Source: Amylostereum areolatum
Lineage: Eukaryota; Basidiomycota; Agaricomycetes; Russulales; Stereaceae
NCBI GenBank assembly: GCA_012932865.1
Contig: SAXG01000078.1
Location: 1 to 64,000 of the forward strand
Direction of reading: 5' to 3'
DNA: 64,000 nucleotides
The first letter of the stretch is position 1, and each line of letters begins with the position of its first letter. Of this stretch, positions 43,251 through 54,351 are shown piece by piece. The translations under genes were made by a program, and so were the position numbers. Below the pieces are notes generated by a model. That model saw only the letters and a program-made list of their open reading frames with translations, made no database searches and was not told the DNA's origin.

Positions 43251-45798
43251 ACTTGGTAGAACTCGACTTGTGCCCAGTACTGACGACTTGCGAGGAAGAG
43301 AGCGGCCGATCCGGATCCGGATCTGATGGATGACGGGCCTCAGCCTTCGGGCCGTGATGCATGATGGGGACGGTGGGATGGAGGAGGATGCCGACGACGG
43401 GTCGGAGGCGGGGGGTGGGTGTTTCGATCCACCGTCGACGCGTCGACGGGGACGGTGCCACAGAGCGCGCGCGGGGGGGCGTCGAAGCTTTGGACGTTTG
43501 GCGCGCGTGCGTGGCGATGATTTACTTGGAATTTATGGGCGGCCTCGTCTCGCGTCGAGCTGCGCTTTTACAGGGACTAGGATGTACATGTCGGGCTTCC
43601 TTCTTGAGCTTGCAAGTGCGGTTGAATATGCCGCGTGCGGGTCGGGCAAGTTCGAGATCGTCGCGCGGCGTAGGGCCTTCGAATGATTATTTAGATAGAT
43701 ACAATGAGGTTGAGGGCGAGGGCGAGGGGATCGCCAGCATCGCCAATCGCCATTATTTAATCCCGACCTGTTCCGTTTCGGGTTTCGGATTCGTTCTTCT
43801 CGTTCCAAGTAGGTGCTTTGTTCTGTTTTGTTCTGTCGAGCGCGTTCGAGAGGGGGGGGAGGGGGGGTACGCGTCGATATATATATACACCGGTACGTGT
43901 CGGGTGCGGGTGGTGGGGAAGGAGAGGACGTTTGGAGACGGGTTCGAGGAACCCGCGCGGAATGGGAATGGGAATGGAGCACTTTTATGCCTACTTGTGT
44001 GCGGAATGGGCGTGTGCGCCCGGGGGATCGCCGTGGGGGGCACGCACGTACGTCTTTGATCGCGTCTTTCGAGCGAGAACGAGAAGGAGATTAAAAGGTT
44101 TAGATTGAGGGTAAGGGTAAGGGACGAGAGGGAGAGCGAGGACGAGAGACGAGAAAAGAACGAGGGGGTGCGGGGAAACGCGGACGCCAGGTGCGGATCC
44201 AGAGCTTCAGGACGAGGGCGGGAGTGCAGGGTACGTCGTACGTTGCCGGGGTTCAGTATAGACATCGCAGACGCAGGCGGAGCGGCCACTTTCATTTGGA
44301 CGGGGCGGATCGCCGCGACTGGGGGCGATCGGAATCGATACGTGGTCGTCGTCAGTGCGCGGTGTTGGACGTTGGGAATCGCGGTCGGTGATGGGGGATT
44401 GCAGAGATTGGAGATGGAGAGGCTGGGACGGGGACGGAGATGGCGCAGGTGGAGGAAGTCGCATTCCGAACCCTGCGTGGCGCTGTCCGGACCACGCGAG
44501 GCGAGGCGAGGCGAAGACGATGGTGCAGACGAAGAAGAAAAGAGGCGGACGGCGCGAGCGTTAGGGAAGGGGGGAGCATTGTTCGTGACTCGCGGTCCGC
44601 GCGGCGCAAACGGCAAGGGATCTGAATCATACTTAGATGGCGACGAGCGAGAGCATGGGATGAGATGGGATGGATGGGGACGCGGGCAAAGGCGAAAGGC
44701 GATGCACGCGTTTCTTCCGATGGGAGGCGAGATCAGAATCCGACCCGCGCTGAGATGTGGGCGTGTTGGCGTTTGGGGCGAGCACGGCGCTGCGGGCGGA
44801 CGAAGGGCGACCACCTAGGTGCACACCATAACGAAGAGAGAGAGAGAGGGGGAGAGAGGACGGGGGGAGGCGGGGACGAGGTGCAGGTGCTTCCGCCCTC
44901 CCGCATCGGAGGATCGCGTACGCAGGGCGGGCGCCCCAGGGGGAGAAGCGAGGGCGGTCCAGTCCAGTCCACCGCTCGGGCGGTGTGGGCGCGGACGGGG
45001 CACCGAATGCGGGAAAGGGAGCTCGAGGTCGTGATGGGCGGAGGAGGGGGGGCCGGGGCGCGGGCGCGGGCGCGGGCGCGGGGGGATTCGATTCTGACGC
45101 GGCGGCGGCGGCTGATTTCGATCAGATCAGAAGTTGGGAAGAACGTCGTGGGTTGGGTTGGGTTGGGTTGGATTGAGGGGGCCGTCGTGGACGCGTCGCG
45201 GGCGGGTTTGGGCTGGAAGCATGCCAAGTGTGGATGGAGGGTACCTGAGAGATGGGAGCGCGTGACGACGTTCGAGCGCGTGCCTTGCGCGGGGGGAGAC
45301 GGGGGATGCCGGTCGGATTTCGGAAAGAGACGAGGGGAGGGGAGGCGGGAGCGGGGGGAGAGGTGGGAGGAAGAGGAGGAAGAGGAAGAGGGATCACTGA
45401 ATCTGATGCCGTATGTTCGTCCTTGGGATGCGCCAGGGGGTCGGGAAGGTTAACCCTAATCTGGGAGAAGGGAACGAGGGTATATACCTCTTTATTGATG
45501 GGGGGGGAGCAGGGTCGACGCGATAGAGTGGGAAATGTCCGAAAGGGGAAGTACCGTGGGCCGGGTAGGAGGGGGGGTGGATTGGGGCGGAGACTGAGAA
45601 GGAAGAAGGGAGAGGGGGGATGCCGGGGGGAAGCCGGGCAGAAAGAACGGAAAGAAATCTGATGGGTAGAGAGGCGCCGTTGGGGGGTTGTTTGTTTATT
45701 GGGATAATAAGTAGGAAGGAGGGAGGGTGGGATCGCGGGGATCAAGAGCGCGAGAGCGATTGCGACGTTGGACGACCGCCTCCCCACCCGTTCGAACG
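43251..45798. other. GC- and purine-rich upstream region of the GATA gene
   Basis: Long open frames on both strands (for example minus 43,753-44,814) come from skewed composition, not from a domain-bearing protein. Simple repeats include (GA)n near 44,838, GCGGGC units near 45,060-45,090 and GGGTT repeats at 45,148-45,172. It probably contains the promoter and leader of the GATA factor. Confidence 0.4.
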
Positions 45799-47596
45799 AT
45801 GCGGTAAGTCCTCTTTCGCTTATAACCCCCCTCCAAGCCCGTGCCCATCACCCCCATCTCCCCGTCCCTCCTTCCCCCAGATCTCAAATCCCATCCGGTC
45901 CTGCCAACGAGGCCGAGTCCCGCCCATCACCGTCCCCCCCCTCGCCTCCGCCTCAGCTCCCCGACCCCGCCCGCCCCCCCCACCACGGCCCCACCAACAC
46001 CCACAACCCCGCCACCCACGTCACCGGGCACGCTCCCACCCACGACGACGCCCCCAATTTGAAAATATCCAGAGACATCTCGGATCAAGAGGTGTGTGTG
46101 CGCGTTCGCGTCGTCGCTGCTCTCGGTGCCTTCGTCCGCCATCAATGCCCTCCCTCCCATCTCCTCGCGTCTATCTGGCCTTGACCGCTCACGACGTCCT
46201 CCATCTAGATCTCTTCCAGCCGCGCCCCCGACGCTCCCACCCAGCCGATGCCCCATCGCTCCGACCCAGCCACCCTCGCCACAAGGTTCGTTCTCCCTTT
46301 CCCTTTCCTTCGCGACCCACCGCCCATCACCCCCATCTTTTTCTCATGCCCTCCCTCTCCCTTTTCCGTCCTCCCTTTTCCCTTTTATTGAATGGCGTTC
46401 GTATAAAACAGACTGTCCGACGACGAACGCTTCCCCGGTCACGCCCACGCCCACGCCCACGCTCAGGCCCACCCCTCTCCCCCGCCCATCGCCATCCTTC
46501 CCCAATCCCCCTCCCTCTCCGCCACCTCCTCCCTCGACCGCTCCTCCGCCGTCTCCTCTCCCGCCCCCGCCCCCGCCCACCCCAACTCCACCTCCACCGC
46601 CCGCCCCCAAGCCACCCACATGCACGCCCCCCTCTACGCCGCCCCGCCCGCCTTCGACGATCGCAAGCTCTACTACGCCCCCGCCCCCGCCCCCCTCCAA
46701 GCCGACCACCACTACCGCTACGCACCCCCGCACCTCACCCACCCCTCCCAGATGTACCCTCCCCCCTCCCACATCGTCCCCTCCCAACTCGCCGGTCCTC
46801 CCCTCCACCATCAGCAGCATCAGCATCAGCACCAGCACCAACACCCGCACCCCCACGACGTCTCCTACCCGTACCCCGGCCGCGAACCCTTCACCCCCAT
46901 CCTCACCGACGACGCCGCGACCAAGCTCTCCGACCGCGTCCGCCGGCGCTGCTTCAACTGCTGCACCACCGACACCTCCACCTGGCGTCGCTCCAGCCTC
47001 AACCCGGGCAAAGTCGTACGTCCTCCCTTCTCTCGCTCTCCTCCCTCCTCGTGCACGATCCTCACCCACGCGCCCCTCCCCGCCCCCACCAGCTCTGCAA
47101 CAAATGCGGCCTCTTCGAGCGCACCCACTCCCGTCCCCGCCCCGAGCAATTCCCCCACAAACGCGGGCCCCTCGCCACCTCCTCCCTCCGCGCCTCCGCC
47201 TCCGCCCACCGCCCCTCTCCCGCCTCCCAACCGCCTCCCCCCTCCCAATCCTACTCCCACCCCTCCATCGCGCCCTTGCTCTCGTCCACCGCTGGGAGTG
47301 GGAGTGGGAGTGGCGGCGGCGGCGGCGGCGGGAGCGGGAGCGGGAATGGGAACGGGAACGGTGCGGCAGCGGGGGGAGGGGCAGGAGGACGCCCGCGCGC
47401 GGAAACGTTGCCCCAGATCCACTCCTGGGCGGACAGCACCGCCACCAACTCCAGCGCGATGCCCCCGCCCGGCGCGAGCGCCCCTCGCCCCTCCGACCCC
47501 GACGCCCACGCCCACGCCCACGGCGGCCCGCGCCGCCATTCGACGTCGGCGGGCACGGGCGCGGGCGCGGGCGGGCGCGGGCGCAGTCCGCCGTAG
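45799..47596 (+). CDS. GATA-type zinc-finger transcription factor
   Basis: Five exons join without frame error into a 466-residue protein: 45799-45803, 45881-46091, 46209-46285, 46412-47015 and 47093-47596. The single GATA finger runs from C278 to C304: CFNC, TTDTSTWRRSS, NPGKV, then LCNKCGLFERTHSRPRP after the last intron, followed by a basic tail (QFPHKRGP). This tail and CNKCGLFERTHSRP are the form typical of basidiomycete GATA factors. A conserved lead-in (LTDDAATKLSDRVRRR) precedes the finger. The rest is low complexity: Pro-rich N terminus, a His/Gln run (HQQHQHQHQHQHPHPH), Gly/Ser/Asn repeats, and near the end AETLPQIHSWADS. It should bind (A/T)GATA(A/G) sites in the nucleus; its targets are unknown. 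The first exon holds just the start codon and two bases. Confidence 0.88.
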
Positions 47597-48132
47597 ATGG
47601 TCGTGGCGCCCGGTGCCTTCTCTGCTCTCCTCCGTGCGCGCTTCGCCGTGCTTTGCGTCCTTACTCCCACCCCACCCCTCGGACGCCTTTTTTTCTTCTT
47701 GAAATCGCAAGTGTACCCGTTTCCTTTTCTTCGGCCGCCCCCCCCTCTCCCCGCGCTCTGCAGACCCTCCGTTATGTATCATGTAATCCTATCTATCATC
47801 CCTCGCCCGGCTGAGTCGATGCCCCTTTCCCCCCCCCTTTCCCTTTCCCTTCCCTTTCCCTTCGTCACGCCGTCGGGGACGATCGCGAGCCGTTTCGTCC
47901 GTCCTTTCGCCCTTTTCGCCCCCGTCTACCCGTCGTTTCGCCGCCTCTTTCGCTTTTTTTTCGCTTTTTTTCGCTCGCGTGCTCGTTTGCTCCGTTCCCC
48001 TCCTCGCTTTCTTCCGGAATCCACCCACCCCCGCACGTTAGACCCCCTTTCCCCCCCTTCCAAAACAAAAAAAAAACCCTCGTGTACGTCGCGTCCGTGT
48101 TCGCATGCATCTGACTCCATCCCGTTCGGATC

Positions 48133-48185
48133 TCCCTCCCTCCCTCCCTCCCTCCCTCCCTCCCTCCGTCGTCGTCGTCGTCGTC
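48133..48185. repeat. Microsatellites (TCCC)n and (GTC)n
   Basis: About nine TCCC units (48133-48167) followed directly by six GTC units (48168-48185), in the region downstream of the GATA gene. Confidence 0.9.
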
Positions 48186-49274
48186 TCTCCGTGTCCCCGT
48201 CGTTTCGCCCGCCCATCGGTTTGCCCACTGTGATATACATATTGCCCGTTCGCTCGTTCGCTCGCTCGCCCGTGTCCATCCGTTCTTTGGTTTCTTTGCG
48301 CGCTTTCGACGCCGAGGCGGGCCCGTGTTCCGTCAGTCCGCGGTCCGTTCGCGCGCGGGGGGATGCGTTGGGATACATATCACGCAAGTCACTTGCGATG
48401 GAGCGTCGACGCGGTCAATTGAAGCTGGAGGCCTTGAGGCGTGACGCTTCGCGCGCGGTGAGTGCTCGTCCTGAAGGTCGCACAATATAACTTGGCACAC
48501 TAAGGATCACTGCTGCACGGCTCCAAAGCTCCTGCCAATCCATGCTCGCGCTCCGCGTCCAACGTTCGGTGAGTAGGGCGACACGACACGACGTGGGACC
48601 GGTTGCGAAGGTGCCGTAGCGTGCGCGCGGACGGTGCCACTAAGTACCTGCGACGGACGGCGTACGTGTCGTAGTACTTATGTAGGTAGAGCTGACGACG
48701 TCCTCGAGGCTCGCCGCCCCGGGCGCGACTCGGCGATCCAAGCTGCTCAGGCTGCTGCACAGTGCAGATGCCGTGCCTCTACGTACGGTCACACTGATTA
48801 CTTACTGTTGACAGATCGGCGTCGCGATCCGGGCCTCTGAGTCTGCGTCGAACGTCGAACTCTGGTGCGCCGCAGGCCGGTGGTTCAAAATTACATGCAT
48901 GCATCCTGCGCGGCGTCTACACGGTCAATAGAATAGATCAGCGCGCCCTTACCTCTCTCCACACGACGCGCACGACGGAACGAAGACAAGCTGTGGGGCG
49001 GAACGAAGGCGAGGTGGGACGGAATGAAGACAAGCTGTGAGACGGGACGATGGAATCGAATTGACGGCGGCGGCGACGGACTCGGAAGGCTGGCCGCTGA
49101 GGCCTGAGGGCTGAGGCCTTGAGGAGCTGAGGAGTCGTGCGGTGCCACAGGACGGTTCTCGACTCTCCGGCGCCGACGCACTGATGCTAATTCGAGGGTA
49201 AGTAGGATATCATCTCGTCCGGACGGATCGTTGAATGATGGACGGGAACAGGGACCTGGCAAGCTCGAGCCAAC

Positions 49275-49315
49275 GCCAAAGTCGAAGCCAAAGCCAAAGC
49301 CAAAGCCAAAAAGCC
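49275..49315. repeat. Short tandem repeat, (GCCAAA)n
   Basis: Five to six slightly variable GCCAAA units. No coding context is evident. Confidence 0.75.
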
Positions 49316-52259
49316 ATCCGCGGTGGGAATTGTTAGAGGTCCGGGGGGCGCGTATAGATGGATGCGTTACATAGTAGTAGGAGATGGACGGAGGAACGGA
49401 TGGATGGATGGATGGATCTGCGCGGAGGACGGCTAAGTGTGATGGAATTGAACGCAGAGGTCCGCGAGCTCTCCGAACGATTCAGGGCACGCCAAGGGGG
49501 GGGGGAGGGGGGGGCAATCTCAGTGCAGTGTGAAGTGCGAGTCTAGCTAGTAGCAGCGGGCGGAATTCCGCGGAGCGCGCGCCCGCTGCGAGGTACATAT
49601 CTATCTATGTACAAGTTACAACTGTTGAAGCTTTAACTTCAGTAAGTACCGTTCATTGTACGGGGATATCTGATAAAGGGTCTTCCATCATGGTATCTGC
49701 CCGCCCGTCGCGGGTGCACTCCTGTGTACTCCTATCGGAATCGGAAATGTGAGCATTTTGGCTTCTATCACAAGGGGGAAGGGGGGAGGGATCCATCATG
49801 GCAGGGAACATCCAGTGCGCACGTCGTCGTCGGGCCTCTGCGGTCGAGCGCTGCGGTCGCCTTGTTCCACGGCTGCCGGTGGCCAGGAGGGAAGTATGTG
49901 TAGGTACAGGTCGCCGTTCTGGCTGCACTTGGTCTGCGTGTGATGTCCCGTTGAACATACTTACTCACGACAAGCACGGCAGCGGGAGGAGAGCCTTGGT
50001 CATGCGGGTGGCGGGGCGGCGGGGACCGTCGTCGGGCGTGCCATGGTGTATGATCGTAGCTGGCCATGGAGAATTGAAGTGGGCGATCCCGCTGGCACGG
50101 GCACACGGTGAGTGCGCATCTTGACAAGTGCGGAAGGCCCTGCAGACCGACTCCTGACAGTATCCCCCATCACGGCCTCGCGCGTCGCCCACTATCCGCC
50201 CACGATTGGCCCCCTGATTTATTTTAGTACCTACTGTATTTGCTTCGTGAGTGCGACCCGAGATCAAGGCTGCCGATGACGATCGCTCCTTCGCGAGCAG
50301 TTGTGCTTGTCGTTGTGCGCGCCGTGCGCGCGTTCCGTACGTTGCTCCATTGAGGGGGGGGGGGGGGGTGAAGCCCGTCACACCGCGGCCAGGGGTTCCT
50401 GGACGTGGTGGATGCATGCGTATGCGCTGTCCATGGAGTCCGTCAAAAATGGTGGCGAGGGGCGCGATGATAAGCTAGTACTTAGGAGGGTCGCGCGGGA
50501 GAAGCTCGACGTGGCAGAGCATTCGGACCGTCGGCGTCGTCGGCCTGCGATGTGCGGGGCGGGAACGAGGAAGGCGAGGCTATCACCGTCGTGCGTATCC
50601 ATCGCGCTATGCACTTGAAGTTGTAGGAAGGTGAAACACGACGCACGGGTGATGATGGCGCGCCGACTGAACGAGCGGTGGCGCGCATCCACTGGCGGGG
50701 ATCCACGTACTCGGGGCCTGTGCAAGTAAGTAAGTACCTACATGATTCAAGTCAACTGTTCTATCCGGTGGCGATCGCGCGAGTTGAACATTGAGTCACG
50801 AATGGACGGCCGTCCCCTTCGTCGCGGCCGTGATTGAGTCTGACGGGAACAGATCCAGAATGATTCAATGAACACAGTTGTTGGAGCGCCTGACAGAGAC
50901 GACGGAACTCGTCGATGACGCCGTGCCATAAACTTCTCGACGACGGTCCTGATGCTTGATGGCGTGATAGACGTGGTTGGCTTCGAGCCTGGGGCCCATC
51001 GCTCGCGAGAAGGTCGCGGCGTGGACTCCGAGTCATCCGGGGCACGCGTCAGACGGACTCTGGTGCCTGCAGGACATACCTAAACATCGAGAGCTTCGAC
51101 CCAGTTCCAGGTTCGGCCAAGTCCCTGAAACATTCGAGCCCACGCTCCAGAAGCGAACGGTTGATACACCACCAACGGATCCCACAGTCTGATACTGATA
51201 TCCAGGGGTAGGGTCTGAAATCAGCGGCCAATTAGTTGAAATCCAAAAATGTCGAGACCGATTTTCGACATTATCGCACGGCTATGGCTTGCTTTCAGCT
51301 TTCATTCAGGATGTTTCTGTAAGCTTAGTCATGGCGGAAACCAACAGATGGCAGCAGATGGCCTGATTCTGTGTACAATCGATCTTATCTTTACATCTCG
51401 ACCTTGCGTGCAAAAAGATGTGATAAATAAAACAATATGATATTATGACTGGGGCCGCTCGAAGCAGCCGTAACAGTAAGAACAGGTGGAGTATGCATAC
51501 ATGGAGTGGGTAGAAAAAAGCGGATGTAGATGTAACTCGAAGGTACTTACTGATCACCAGAAGGCCAAGCAAGAACAATAGCAAGAGTCCCGAAGAAGAA
51601 GCCAGCGGAGTATGACAGACACAAAGACCCCACAGTAAGAGACAGAGACGAGCATCCAGGAGAAGAGCCTCGAGATTCACGCCAAGGATGATACACAGTC
51701 ACTCAGAGGTGAATACCTGAAGGAAAACAGTTGTGAGTAAGACCAAAACAAACACCTCACGCACCGTTGACCGCAAAAGATAAGAGCTAGATGGCAGGGT
51801 TAGAGATCGGACTCGGAGAGAGTTGAGGAGACTCACCGCCCGGCATTCCTTCACTGATACTAGGACTCGCGTTATGGACCTGTTAACCATGAGTTGGAAG
51901 CATTGACGGTTGAGGTTTGACCGCCACGGACTCGGACAAGGTTGAGTTGACCAGCCTCAGGTGAGCCACCACTGACATTGATGATCAGTCGTAAGCAATG
52001 AAAGGGGGTAGGATCGGACAATATGACGTACCAAAGCTCAAAATTGAGGGAAATACGGGTGGGTGGGGCGATGAAGTTGGAAAGACAGAGACAGACGGTC
52101 GCCGCGCGTCTGTGGAAAACTGAACATCGCTGATGTAAGCCACATTCGAACGCCTCTCCCATTCGCCGATGTTTCATTGTTTGACCCATTGTTCCCGAAG
52201 CTTCCACTCAACGGCTCTGCAAATCGCACGGAGTTCTATTGGCTTTGGTATACATGTAC

Positions 52260-53913
52260 TCAGATGGAAGGATGGGTAGTAGGTATATACTGCATAGTAG
52301 TGAAAATAGACTGGCCATTATTCGGAAGCGGGATGAAGGGGACCGAAACTTGGGCAGTCCCAGTGACTGGACCAATAGCCACGGCACCAGCCACAACGGG
52401 CATTGGTGGAACCTCGGGAGCAGGGGTGGGCGCGGGTGTGGATGCCGGAGGAGGGACGTGGGTCATATTGTCGGGAAGAGCTTGGAGTCCCAGCGTGTTG
52501 CCGACACCAAATCGTTGACGATCTTGTACAATGGTATCACGGATATACCTGGTAGTATTGAGGGGGGGGGGGATCAGCATGTAGGAGGAGATAAAACTGG
52601 TTCAGAGACCACTCACTCAACCCATTTCTCGTTCTTCAAGTTATCTCCGAACTCAGTCACCTTGCGAGACCACCAGTCGTCCACCAATGACCAGAAATCC
52701 TCCCCCCTCGGTACCTTTCCCGACGGAGCCTTGCGCTTCTTCTTCACGGGCTCGCCGCTGCCAGTGTTGGACCCAGCCGACGCGATGACCCACTGATCCC
52801 ACTGCTCTTCCAGGATGTAACGACGCTGGTGAGTCAGTGAAAGAGTTTCAGTACAATTAGTACAGGATTACGAAGAGACGGTGGCTTACCAGAATGGCCA
52901 CATGCACCTGGTACTCGATACCTACGATGACTGTGCTAGGTCCGGTGGGCTTGTATTTGTTTGAGAGATCCCAAGTGGTTTTGTCCAGACTGGCACGTTT
53001 GTCTGTCACAGAATCGAAAAGCTGAGCAATAATGAAGTCATTCAGTTCGGAGACGTTGATCAACAAAACCACTGGCAGAGACTTACGTCGAGGCGATATA
53101 AACCCTTCGCGGCTTTGGCTCTCTCGGCGCAAGCACGTTTGAAGATGGGATAGCGAGCCTCGCTATATTCTTCGTCCACCACATCGGAGAACAGCGCGTT
53201 CCCTGCACAACATACCTAAGGACCGACAAATTAACAGAGGACAATGGAAGGAGGAATATGTCGGATGGACAGACCTCAAGTTCACCATGGAGCTGGCTCC
53301 ATGTGGTACGTGTTGGATCAAATACAAGCTCCTTGGACTTGCGGATGAGATGCTGCTGTGTGATGCGAAAAGGTGTGAGTGCGAGAAAGTAGATTCAAGA
53401 TCTCGGCGAGACGTACTGTCTGAGTGCGGGAGAGAGACCAATTCTCCTCCGCTTGGGTCACACCTTTATCAACCAGCTTGTTGACGTTGTCGACATCCAC
53501 ATGATGTGCCTTTTGCTGTATCTTCATGTCGAGAATTTGCCCCATCTCGTACAGGCGGAACTTGAGATCGCCGAAAGGGATATATCCAGCGCCGACCTGC
53601 GAGCGATCAAGAACGTTAATCCGAGTAAGTACATTGAGGTGAGAAAAATACATACATTAAGAAGGTGGTGGAGATCCGACAATTCCTTTCCGGGAAGCTG
53701 CAGTTCGTGTGTGATTCCATTAACCCACGCGCGGAGATGATTGAACTCATCGTCGGAGAGAGGATAAGGCTGGTAGGGGGCATGGACAATGGACAATGGT
53801 GGGCTGGGAGAGGTAGTGTGGGATCCAGGGAGGTCACCGTTAAGATCGGAAGGACTGCCGGTATAAGAGCCTTGATCTGTGGGGGCAGCGGTGTACGAGA
53901 TTAAAGAAGACAT
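52260..53913 (-). CDS. Nuclear companion gene of the transposase-like gene
   Basis: Start at 53913 (MSSLISYTAAPTDQGSYTG; an in-frame ATG 18 codons upstream at 53967 is the alternative). Exons include FNHLRAWVNGITHELQLPG, YIPFGDLKFRLYEMGQIL, KGVTQAEENWSLSRTQTVRL, a cysteine pair VCCAGNALFSDVVDEEYSE, RYPIFKRACAERAKAAKG, WDLSNKYKPTGPSTVIVG, RRYILEEQWDQWVIASAG, a basic nuclear-localisation stretch (PVKKKRKAPSGK) and a Pro/Ala-rich tail ending TTHPSI. Introns of 50-70 nt separate them, with good joins. I do not recognise a catalytic domain. It lies 439 bp behind, and in the same direction as, the large transposase-like gene, and shares its lower GC content, so I infer a role in the same mobile unit, perhaps DNA binding. 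Confidence 0.55.
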
Positions 53914-54351
53914 CTGGGCGGTCACCGCGATATGAGAAGGCGTAGATGTTGAGTTGAAGTGCAACAAAACTTACTCTTTTATATTCCACAGAAGACAGGT
54001 CACGTTCGGAGCGCGGCAAGCAATCAACATCCCACGCCATGACAATCAACAATGTCACGCTCAATGCGTCGGTGGCGGGATGGCGTCGGAGGCTGGAGGG
54101 GTGGACATCAGACTCCGGCCGACTCCGACTTCGACACAAATGACAAATTGGCTGCTGGCGGAACCATCCTCCAGGTCTGGGACTGTGCTGCAGGTTTTGG
54201 ATGGGGCATGCACCACAGGAGGATAGAGGGAGTAGTGGTGGCATGATCGTAAGATGAGAGAAAGGGAGCATGCACGTTGAACATGTGTCCATCAAGATGA
54301 CTTCTAATCACTCAAGATTCCCACAGTCGAGTTTGTACATCGTCAATAAGT

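Larger units (their letters stand above)
47597..52259. other. 3' UTR of GATA gene and intergenic space, no supported gene
   Basis: Pyrimidine-rich to about 48.3 kb. A short start-like exon reads MERRRGQLKLEALRRDASRA (48,399 on) before a GTGAGT but leads nowhere I can follow. GTAAGTA/TACTTAC-type words cluster at 48,640-50,740. A G-run lies at 50,356-50,368, and hydrophobic minus-strand frames (51,306-51,680) and a 63-codon frame (51,699-51,890) have no family. Composition becomes less GC-rich after about 51 kb. Confidence 0.4.

Noticed and set aside
43753..44814. 353-codon minus-strand open frame
   Set aside because: Composition-driven: Pro/Ser/Arg-rich with no domain, in strongly skewed purine-rich DNA upstream of the GATA gene.
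45620..47596. 658-codon plus-strand frame overlapping the GATA gene
   Set aside because: It reads through the five clean exons' introns from an upstream start, giving an Arg/Pro-rich product that bypasses the GATA finger's first half. The spliced model explains the region better.
51306..51680. Hydrophobic 124-codon minus-strand frame as a membrane protein
   Set aside because: Leucine-rich runs arise from a low-complexity stretch; no consistent start, splice pattern or homologous motif was found.
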